A DNA stretch of 14,267 bases, taken from positions 3,381 through 17,647 of the forward strand of contig PANV01000031.1 of the NCBI GenBank assembly GCA_002707765.1, in the 5' to 3' direction. Made by a program: the position numbers and the translations under genes. This DNA is from Fidelibacterota bacterium (GTDB lineage: Bacteria; Fidelibacterota; Marinisomatia; SCGC-AAA003-L08; D37C17). Positions 1-6,105 of the stretch are shown piece after piece (positions within the stretch are counted from its first letter, which is position 1; the number at the start of each line of letters is the position of its first letter). The notes below the pieces were generated by a model, which had not been told where the DNA came from, did no database searches, and was given only the letters and a program-made list of their open reading frames with translations.

Positions 1-369
1 ATTGAACCACCAGTAGTTACAATATCTTCAACAATTAAAACATTTTGATTCTTTTCAATATTAAATCCCCTTTTAAAACACATTTTTTTTATTAACTCTC
101 TCACTAAAAATATGTTTAATATTAAGATGTCTTCCAACACCTCCAGCAACAAGGATGCCTCCAATTGCGGCACTTACTACTAAATCTATATCATTTTTTT
201 CAAACAATTTTGACATTGATGAACATATCTTATCCAATGCAATAGGATTTTCTAATAATCTGAACTTTTCAATATACTGATTACTATGTTTTCCAGATGT
301 TAATTTAAAATGACCTTTCATGATTGCTCCAGACCACTCTAATAAATCTAAAACTTCATTTGATTTCAT
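1..369 (-). CDS. pyrE: Orotate phosphoribosyltransferase, 5' part, frameshifted and cut by window edge
   Basis: Transfers ribose-5-phosphate from PRPP to orotate, giving OMP, in cytosolic pyrimidine synthesis. The first ~95 codons (ATG at 369) show the family N-terminus, with GHFKLTSGKHSNQYIEKF near residues 19-36 and the SAAIGGILVAGGVGRHL segment. This frame then hits a TAA at 75-73. One base over, the frame continues without a break to the window edge and reads KRGFNIEKNQ, then VLIVEDIVTTGGS, the PRPP-binding signature. The switch falls at a run of eight A (minus strand; T8 at 83-90); with seven A the two parts join as ...VNKKMCFKRGF... . The C-terminal end lies outside the window. The start overlaps the pyrF stop as ATGA, so translation is probably coupled. 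Identity is secure. Whether the gene is truly broken, rescued by slippage, or misassembled is open. Confidence 0.9.
83..90 (-). repeat. A8 homopolymer at the pyrE frame switch
   Basis: Eight consecutive A on the minus strand, at the exact point where the two pyrE frames must be joined. Removing one A restores a continuous orotate phosphoribosyltransferase. Runs of this length are prone to sequencing miscounts, replication slippage and RNA polymerase slippage. The sequence alone does not say which applies. Confidence 0.85.
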
Positions 370-1157
370 AATATTTTTCTTATTTCATGTGTCAAATTTT
401 CTGTAGCTAATTTAATATCTTTAATACTTCCATCGCCAGCATAAATAATACTTCTTGAGCTATTAATTAGTGCAATTGAATTATTTTTTGAACCAATTGT
501 AATAGAATCTTTTAAAGAACCACCTTGAAAGCCTATACCAGGAATTAACCAAGGCATTCCTCCAGAAACTTCTTTTATACTATTCATTTTATCATATTTT
601 GTTGCACCAACTACTAAACCTATATTATTATTATTATTAAGTTTTGAAGCAAGTTTTGCAACATGTATAAATAATTCATTTTTCTCTATTTTTTTATTTT
701 GAAAATTTGAGGATCCCTGGTTTGAAGTTAAACATAATATAAAAACTCCTTTATTTTCTTTTTCACAAAAAGGTAAGATTGAATCTTCTCCCATATAAGG
801 AGATACTGTTATTGAATCATAATTTAAGGTTGTAAATATAGCCTCAGCATAATATTTAGAAGAATTCCCTATATCACCCCTTTTAGCATCAGCAATTGTA
901 ATAGCACGATTATCAATGTATTCTGGTATCATTGAAAGTAAATCAAAACCATTTTTCCCGAGTCTTTCATAGAAAGCTAAATTAACTTTATAAACTGGAC
1001 ATATATCTATTGTAGCATCAATTATATCTTTAATAAATCCATTCATATAAGAAATTGAAGTATTTTGTAATTTTCTATTATCTAGATCAAGTCCTATACA
1101 AAGCCTATTATTTTTTTGGATGCATACATTAGATAAATGTTTATTAAAATTAAGCAT
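366..1157 (-). CDS. pyrF: Orotidine-5'-phosphate decarboxylase, type 2 family
   Basis: Decarboxylates OMP to UMP, the last step of de novo pyrimidine synthesis, in the cytosol. The 263 residues fit the longer type 2 family. Visible landmarks are IGLDLD (21-26), YKVNLAFYE (56-64, substrate-contacting Lys 57), the catalytic DAKRGDIG (90-97), SPYMGEDS (119-126), LCLTSNQGS (141-149), GLVVGAT (180-186) and the phosphate-binding end LIPGIGFQGG (204-213) plus NSSR (232-235). A run of five Asn (174-178) is coded by an ATT trinucleotide repeat. The TGA stop overlaps the pyrE start (ATGA), so the order pyrF then pyrE suggests a coupled operon. No clear ribosome binding site precedes the ATG, which follows an A-rich stretch. 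The gene diverges from the plus-strand acetyltransferase gene. Confidence 0.95.
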   Translation of the reverse strand: MLNFNKHLSNVCIQKNNRLCIGLDLDNRKLQNTSISYMNGFIKDIIDATIDICPVYKVNLAFYERLGKNGFDLLSMIPEYIDNRAITIADAKRGDIGNSSKYYAEAIFTTLNYDSITVSPYMGEDSILPFCEKENKGVFILCLTSNQGSSNFQNKKIEKNELFIHVAKLASKLNNNNNIGLVVGATKYDKMNSIKEVSGGMPWLIPGIGFQGGSLKDSITIGSKNNSIALINSSRSIIYAGDGSIKDIKLATENLTHEIRKIL

Positions 1158-1205
1158 ATTTTTTTTAAATTATTAATCGTATCTTTAATTAAATTTACAA
1201 TAGTA

Positions 1206-1769
1206 ATGGGACAATTAACATTAAATATTATTGAACAATCTGAAGTAAAAGTAATTGCTTCTTCTGCATTCAACTTTAGAGTAGAAATTGTTTACCAACT
1301 TGGAAAAAGTGACATGAATGATATTTTTGAAATTTCCAAAGATCTTGCAGAGATATTTGATAATAATTTTTTGTTGAATGAAAATAATATAAATAAATAT
1401 TTTAACAATAAAACTCTTCCTTTTATTGCTAGATTCAAAGGAGAAGTAATTGGGTATATAATTGGAGTACCAATTGAAAAATTTGAGACTGAATCTTGGA
1501 TTAGATACGATAAAAATTTAGGTAAGCAAAATACTATTTATACCTATGCCTTTATTATGAATAAGAAATATAGAAAAATTGGGGGATATAGTAAGACTTT
1601 AAAAAGAATTTATATAAATTGGGCAAAAAAGAAAAATTTCAAGTATGTCACAGGGCATGTCAAACAAGGTTTAGCAAAAAAATTTAGTAACAGAACTGAA
1701 ATTGTAAAAATATTTAATAATTGGTATCACAGTAATTCAGTTTTTGAATACTATAGGAGAGAATTATGA
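1206..1769 (+). CDS. Probable GNAT-family N-acetyltransferase
   Basis: About 187 residues from the ATG at 1206. The layout resembles a GNAT fold: an N-terminal strand-helix (VYQLGKSDMNDIFEISKD), a central strand pair (FIARFKGEVIGYIIGVP), then a strand running into a degenerate acetyl-CoA loop (YAFIMNKKYRKIGGYSKTL) and the helix-strand WAKKKNFKYVTGHV. The expected loop is Q/R-x-x-G-x-G/A; here only KIGG remains, so the call is by shape and the substrate is unknown. An in-frame ATG at 1137 would add 23 hydrophobic residues but overlap pyrF by 21 bases on the opposite strand. I prefer 1206, though neither start has a good ribosome binding site. The TGA stop overlaps the next start as ATGA, so this is the first gene of a three-gene overlapping set. 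Cytosolic, since the preferred start leaves no signal peptide. Confidence 0.6.
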   Translation: MGQLTLNIIEQSEVKVIASSAFNFRVEIVYQLGKSDMNDIFEISKDLAEIFDNNFLLNENNINKYFNNKTLPFIARFKGEVIGYIIGVPIEKFETESWIRYDKNLGKQNTIYTYAFIMNKKYRKIGGYSKTLKRIYINWAKKKNFKYVTGHVKQGLAKKFSNRTEIVKIFNNWYHSNSVFEYYRREL

Positions 1770-2287
1770 AGATAATACTTTTTTTATCTATATTTTCAAT
1801 AGCTTTTAATTCAACTTTACAGGAAGCCTACGATAATGCTTCTTCAAATGAAGTCTATGACAAATATATAATTTTAGAACCAAATACTAATTATACAGGC
1901 GGACTTGGAATTTATGAAGGTGATGTTTATATTAATTGTCAAGGCTCCACAATTGATTTAGAGGGAGGAAACGGAATATGGGTTTATGCAGATGTTGTTT
2001 ATCCAAGCTCATTAGTAATGGAATATTGTTCTGTTACTAATGGTCCTTACTACGGAATAAGTTTTGGAGGTATGTCAGAAGGAAATATAAGAAACTGCAA
2101 CTTTGTTAATACAAATTTTGGATTAAAATTATTTGACGTATCAGAAGTTTCAGTAACAAATTGTATTTTTTCAAACCATTCTACTTATGGACTAGGACTT
2201 TATGGAGAAGATACATCTTTAGATATATCATTTTCTCTTTTTTGGGATAATGAAGAATCAGATTCTATGGAAAGTTGTCCTGGTTGA
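1766..2287 (+). CDS. Secreted right-handed beta-helix protein, N-terminal part, ending at in-frame TGA
   Basis: 173 residues from an ATG overlapping the previous stop. Residues 1-15 (MKIILFLSIFSIAFN) form a short signal peptide. The rest is rich in G, N, S and aromatic residues arranged as beta-helix (PbH1-like) rungs, for example YINCQGSTIDLEGGNGIWV, LVMEYCSVTNGPYYGISF, NIRNCNFVNTNFGLKLF and SVTNCIFSNHSTYGLGLY. Such folds occur in polysaccharide lyases and in surface proteins; no catalytic residues can be assigned. The frame ends at TGA (2285-2287) right after SCPG, but the same frame continues without another stop to 2656 and supplies the usual C-terminal end of such proteins. This is therefore one gene interrupted by a nonsense codon, unless the TGA is read through. 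If really truncated, the secreted product lacks its dockerin-like end. Confidence 0.75.
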   Translation: MKIILFLSIFSIAFNSTLQEAYDNASSNEVYDKYIILEPNTNYTGGLGIYEGDVYINCQGSTIDLEGGNGIWVYADVVYPSSLVMEYCSVTNGPYYGISFGGMSEGNIRNCNFVNTNFGLKLFDVSEVSVTNCIFSNHSTYGLGLYGEDTSLDISFSLFWDNEESDSMESCPG

Positions 2288-2656
2288 GGCAATATTTGGA
2301 CTCCGTTGGAGCTCACACCAGGCAATGGTATTATCTATGAAAACCCTGATTTTATAAATATTAATACATATAACTTTAATCTTTTAGAAAATTCTCCTTG
2401 CATAGATAATGGTAATCCAAACTATATTGATTCAGATGGTTCAATATCAGATATTGGAGCAAAATCATTTGTGAATCAAAATTGCCAAATAAACGGTGAT
2501 TTAAATAATGATACAATTGTGAATGTATTAGATGCAATTGATTTAGTAAACTGTATACTTTACAATAATGGATGTAATATTTGTTATGATATGAATTACG
2601 ATTCTGATTATAATATTCTCGATATACTTAATTTAATTAATATAATAATTGATTAA
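2288..2656 (+). pseudogene. Same beta-helix gene after the TGA: end of helix plus C-terminal dockerin-like domain
   Basis: In-frame continuation of the beta-helix gene beyond the TGA. Numbered from the TTG at 2306, the only plausible restart, it is 116 residues. ENSPCIDNGNPNYID (28-42) and the following SDIGA are the typical closing rung of these beta-helix proteins. Residues 64-106 hold two dockerin-type calcium loops: GDLNNDTIVNVLDAIDL (ligand positions D65, N67, D69, N73, D76) and YDMNYDSDYNILDILNL (D95, N97, D99, N103, D106). Dockerins bind cohesins in cellulosomes, but similar pairs are common in secreted proteins of marine bacteria without cellulosomes. No signal peptide and no good ribosome binding site precede the TTG, so independent translation would leave the domain in the cytosol. 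I read this as the severed half of one gene. The stop overlaps the next start region by 8 bases. Confidence 0.7.
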
Positions 2657-3257
2657 TTCGACTAGAAAAATAATTCTAGCAGTCCTATTTCTTTCAACAA
2701 TTTTTACTGAAGAAATATGGAATAAAAAAATTCCCCCTTCAAATTATTTAAAAAAATTTTCAATTTTAAGTGAAAAAGAAAATGATAAATCTTTAAAATA
2801 TATTAGTTATTCTCTTATGTTAATTGGTGCAGCAACAGTTGGTAACAAAAATTCACCAATTTATGTAGAAATCGTAGGGACTTTATCTTTTATAAGTGGC
2901 GGTATTGGTGCATTAATCACACAAATAAGATCAGATAAACCAAGAATACCAGCAGGTAAAGAATATAAAAAAATAAACAATATTAAAAATGAAAAGAATA
3001 AAGAAATTAAAGCTTATGATGCACTGGTAAAATTATCAGAAAACTCTAGATTAAAAATTAATAATTTTAAAAAACAGAAAAAACTAAATGATTATGATAA
3101 AAAAGAAAATGTTCTAAATTTTATCTTGAATAAAATCATTCAAGCAAACGAATCAAATATCTTAGAAAATGATTCAAAAAAAATAATTTTAACTAAAGAA
3201 GAGAAGTTGTTAAACTATTATTTAAATCAAGAACCGATTACTAAAATTTTTAAATAA
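2649..3257 (+). CDS. Hypothetical membrane-associated protein
   Basis: Not recognised. About 202 residues. Residues 7-20 form a hydrophobic N-terminal segment like a signal peptide or anchor. Residues 51-65 and 71-92 are hydrophobic and rich in G, A and I, and could form a membrane hairpin. From about 93 to the end the chain is Lys/Asn/Glu-rich and looks helical or disordered. No ATG exists before codon 57, and an in-frame TAA lies at 2646-2648, so translation must begin at TTG 2649 or an even rarer ATT at 2652. The start overlaps the dockerin stop by 8 bases, which suggests reinitiation or coupling. The C-terminal TKIFK and stop lie in the left arm of an inverted repeat, and the last 8 bases overlap the end of hutI on the other strand. 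Function unknown. Confidence 0.6.
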   Translation: MINSTRKIILAVLFLSTIFTEEIWNKKIPPSNYLKKFSILSEKENDKSLKYISYSLMLIGAATVGNKNSPIYVEIVGTLSFISGGIGALITQIRSDKPRIPAGKEYKKINNIKNEKNKEIKAYDALVKLSENSRLKINNFKKQKKLNDYDKKENVLNFILNKIIQANESNILENDSKKIILTKEEKLLNYYLNQEPITKIFK

Positions 3258-3295
3258 CTTCATTGCCACTTTTAATAACTTTAAAAATTTTAGTA
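3239..3295. repeat. Perfect 16-base inverted repeat at convergent gene junction
   Basis: The left arm 3239-3254 and right arm 3280-3295 are exact reverse complements (16 bases each) around a 25-base spacer. The left arm encodes TKIFK at the end of the plus-strand hypothetical protein; the right arm, read on the minus strand, encodes TKIFK near the C-terminus of hutI. Its position between converging genes suits a two-way transcription end signal, but the stem has a single G-C pair and no clear T tract follows on either strand. A terminator role is therefore uncertain. Confidence 0.75.
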
Positions 3296-4452
3296 TTTGC
3301 AGAATCATGCCAATAAGGAATTTCTTTTAAATCATCTAAATCCCAAATCAAAATATCTGCATTATATCTTTCTTTAATTAAACCACTCATATGACTTATA
3401 TTCAAAGATTTAGCAGCATTATAAGTAACTGCCAAGAAAGATTCAGAAAGTGACATTCCACAATTTTGCATTGCTAAAAAAATGATATTTGGCATAGATC
3501 TTATAGTACATGTACCAGGATTAAAATCAGTAGCCAAAGCAACTGAACAACCTCCATCAATCAATTTTCTTCCATCAGCATATTTTTCTTTATTGAGGAA
3601 GAATGTAGTTCCTGGGAGTAGTGTAGCAACGGTATTTGAATTTGATAATGCCTTTATACCACGTTCATTTATAACCATTAGGTGATCTGCTGATATTGCC
3701 GAAACTTCTGCAGCTAACTCAGATGCTCCAAAATATTTAAATTCATCTGCATGAAGTCTCGGTATCAAACCAAATGATTTTGCAGTATTTAAAATTTTTC
3801 TAGATTCATCTATATTAAAATATCCATCCTCACAAAAAACATCACAAAAAATAGCTAGTTTTTTTTCAGCTACCTCCGGAATCATATCATTACAGATTTT
3901 TTCTACATATTCAGAAGTTTTAAAATCTTGTGGAACTGCATGTGCACCTAAAAATGTTGGGAGGATATCTAATTCAAGGTTAATATTTATTTTTTTTATT
4001 ACCTCCAATGATTTTATCTCATCTTCAAGTGTTAAACCATAACCTGATTTTGCTTCTAAAGTTGTTGTACCATATTTTAAAAATGGCTTAATATTTTTAA
4101 GAGAATTTAAATAAAGTTCTTCAAATGAAGCTTCTCTAAGATTTTTGATTGAGGAAAGTATACCACCTCCTGATTTTTTTATTTCTTCGTAAGTATATCC
4201 ATTTAGTCTTTTATGAAATTCATCAGATCTATTTCCAAAAAAAATGGGATGAGTATGTGAATCTATAAATCCAGGTGTAACAATACATTGTTTTGCATCA
4301 ATTATAATATTAGTAAAATCATCAATTTTTTTACTAATTTTGATAATTTTGTCATCTTTAATTAGTATTTCATGATTTTTTTTAACTTCAAGGCAATTTT
4401 TAGTGGTTTCCCAAGTATAAATTTTAGATATGTTAATTACTTTTTTTAGCAA
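3250..4452 (-). CDS. hutI: Imidazolonepropionase
   Basis: Hydrolyses 4-imidazolone-5-propanoate to N-formimidoyl-L-glutamate, the third step of histidine breakdown, in the cytosol. The 400 residues match an amidohydrolase-superfamily HutI. The metal-binding HTH sits at 66-68 in GFIDSHTHPIFFGNRSDEF, with further ligands H234 (RLHADEF) and D309 (ALATDFNPG). EAKSGYGLTLEDE (133-145) and FLGAHAVP (167-174) are typical substrate-pocket segments, and NPGTCTIRSMPNI (311-323) is a family hallmark. All expected ligands are present, so the enzyme should be active. The ATG is 3 bases after the hutU stop, so the two genes are surely cotranscribed and catalyse consecutive steps. The 3' end overlaps a convergent gene by 8 bases and carries the right arm of an inverted repeat. 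Confidence 0.96.
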   Translation of the reverse strand: MLKKVINISKIYTWETTKNCLEVKKNHEILIKDDKIIKISKKIDDFTNIIIDAKQCIVTPGFIDSHTHPIFFGNRSDEFHKRLNGYTYEEIKKSGGGILSSIKNLREASFEELYLNSLKNIKPFLKYGTTTLEAKSGYGLTLEDEIKSLEVIKKININLELDILPTFLGAHAVPQDFKTSEYVEKICNDMIPEVAEKKLAIFCDVFCEDGYFNIDESRKILNTAKSFGLIPRLHADEFKYFGASELAAEVSAISADHLMVINERGIKALSNSNTVATLLPGTTFFLNKEKYADGRKLIDGGCSVALATDFNPGTCTIRSMPNIIFLAMQNCGMSLSESFLAVTYNAAKSLNISHMSGLIKERYNADILIWDLDDLKEIPYWHDSANTKIFKVIKSGNEVI

Positions 4453-4455
4453 TTT

Positions 4456-6105
4456 TTACTTAGGAACTTTTAGTTTTCTTTCATCAGCTACTTTCTGAGC
4501 TTTTGAATAACCTGCATCATAATGTCTAGCTACACCTAAACCTGGATCATTAGTCAAAACACGATTTAATCTTTCGTCCATATCTTTTGAGCCGTCTGCA
4601 ACTATTACCAAACCTGCATGAATGGATAATCCGAGTCCAACCCCCCCGCCATGATGCACAGAAGTCCAACTGGATCCTCCAGCAGTACTTAATAATGCAT
4701 TTAATATTGGCCAATCAGCAACAGCATCAGAACCATCTTTCATAGCTTCAGTCTCTCTATTGGGAGATGCTACAGAGCCACAATCCAAGTGATCTCTACC
4801 AATCACTATAGGAGCATCTAATTCTCCATTTTTTACCATACTATTTATTGCTTCTGCAAAAATATTTCTTTCTCTATATCCAAGCCAACATATTCTTGAT
4901 GGCAAACCCTGAAATTTAACTTTTTTCTGAGCCATTTTAATCCATCTATGAAGAGCTTCATCATCTGGAAAAAGCTCTAATACTTTTTTATCAGTTTTAT
5001 AAATATCATCTGGATTACCAGATAATGCAACCCATCTAAACGGCCCCTTACCTTCACAAAATAAAGGCCTAATGTACTCAGGCACAAATCCAGGAAAATT
5101 GAATGCGTTTTTAACATTACTTTTTTCTTTTGCTTGACCTCTCAAATTATTTCCATAATCAAAGACGACAGAACCTCTTTTTTGTAACTCAAGCATATAT
5201 TTACAATGCTCACCCATTGTTTGGTATGATGCAGAAATATATTTATCAGGGCTTTCATTCCTTAAATTGATAGCTTCCTCAAAAGACATATTTTTAGGAT
5301 AATAGCCATTTAGCTCATCATGAGCAGATGTTTGATCAGTTAGAACATCAGGTATTATATTTTTCTCGATAAATTTTGGTAAAATATCTACAATATTACC
5401 TAGTAGACCAATAGATATTGCATCACCATTATTTTTTGCCTTCAAAGCTAAACTTACTGCTTCTTCAAAATCTAAGGATTTAATATCTAAATATCTGGTT
5501 TCTAATCTTCTATCAATTTTAGACTCATCGATTTCTACAGTTATATTAACTCCTTCATTCATTGTAACTGCTAAAGGCTGAGCTCCACCCATCCCTCCTA
5601 AACCAGCAGTCAAAGTCAAGGTCCCTTTTAGCGTTCCATTAAAATGTCTTCTGGCTACTTCTGCTAATGTTTCATAAGTACCTTGCAATATACCTTGTGT
5701 TCCTATATATATCCAACTCCCCGCTGTCATTTGACCATACATCATTAAACCTTGTTTATCTAATTCTCTAAAATGATCCCAATTAGCCCAGTTAGGAACA
5801 AGCATAGAATTTGATATTAATACTCGCGGTGAATATTGATGTGTTTTAAAAATTGCTACTGGTTTTCCTGATTGAATCAATAATGTTTCATCATCTTCTA
5901 GTTCTTTTAAGCTATTTAAAATTTTTTCAAAAGATTCCCAGTTTCTAGCAGCCTTACCAAAACCTCCATATACAATTAAATTATTAGGGTCTTCTGCTAC
6001 ATCAGGATCCAGGTTATTTTGTAGCATTCTAAAAGCAGCCTCCTGATGCCAGCCCTTACAATTTAATTTATTTCCTACTGGTGATTTTATAATTTTATTA
6101 TTCAT
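4456..6105 (-). CDS. hutU: Urocanate hydratase (urocanase)
   Basis: Adds water to urocanate to form imidazolonepropionate, the second step of histidine catabolism, using tightly bound NAD+. At 549 residues it is close to the usual ~555. Landmarks are YGGFGKAARNW (46-56), YSPRVLISNSMLVPNW (91-106), the glycine-rich TAGLGGMGGAQP (166-177), DQTSAHDELNGYYP (257-270) and the urocanase signature FQGLPSRICW (398-407) with active-site Cys 406. Ser replaces the usual Ala/Gly at 403. The IGRDHLDCGSVASPNRETEAM and SVHHGGGVGLG blocks complete the C-terminal part. The start overlaps the end of the upstream hydrolase gene by 8 bases with no ribosome binding site, suggesting coupling. The histidine ammonia-lyase gene (hutH) is not in the window, so urocanate must come from an enzyme encoded elsewhere or from outside. 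Confidence 0.97.
   Translation of the reverse strand: MNNKIIKSPVGNKLNCKGWHQEAAFRMLQNNLDPDVAEDPNNLIVYGGFGKAARNWESFEKILNSLKELEDDETLLIQSGKPVAIFKTHQYSPRVLISNSMLVPNWANWDHFRELDKQGLMMYGQMTAGSWIYIGTQGILQGTYETLAEVARRHFNGTLKGTLTLTAGLGGMGGAQPLAVTMNEGVNITVEIDESKIDRRLETRYLDIKSLDFEEAVSLALKAKNNGDAISIGLLGNIVDILPKFIEKNIIPDVLTDQTSAHDELNGYYPKNMSFEEAINLRNESPDKYISASYQTMGEHCKYMLELQKRGSVVFDYGNNLRGQAKEKSNVKNAFNFPGFVPEYIRPLFCEGKGPFRWVALSGNPDDIYKTDKKVLELFPDDEALHRWIKMAQKKVKFQGLPSRICWLGYRERNIFAEAINSMVKNGELDAPIVIGRDHLDCGSVASPNRETEAMKDGSDAVADWPILNALLSTAGGSSWTSVHHGGGVGLGLSIHAGLVIVADGSKDMDERLNRVLTNDPGLGVARHYDAGYSKAQKVADERKLKVPK

Noticed and set aside
1196..1201. TACAAT as a possible -10 promoter box for the plus-strand acetyltransferase gene
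   Set aside because: Transcription would start at or after the chosen ATG, no convincing -35 box lies upstream, and such hexamers are common in DNA this AT-rich.
1766..2656. Genome-wide reassignment of TGA to Trp or Gly to explain the internal TGA
   Set aside because: pyrF, the acetyltransferase gene and rpmD end in TGA at proper family ends or coupled overlaps, and Trp uses TGG elsewhere.
2662..2679. CTAGAA / TTCTAG hairpin near the start of the 202-residue gene
   Set aside because: Only six mostly A-T pairs around an A-rich loop and no T tract; likely chance in this composition.
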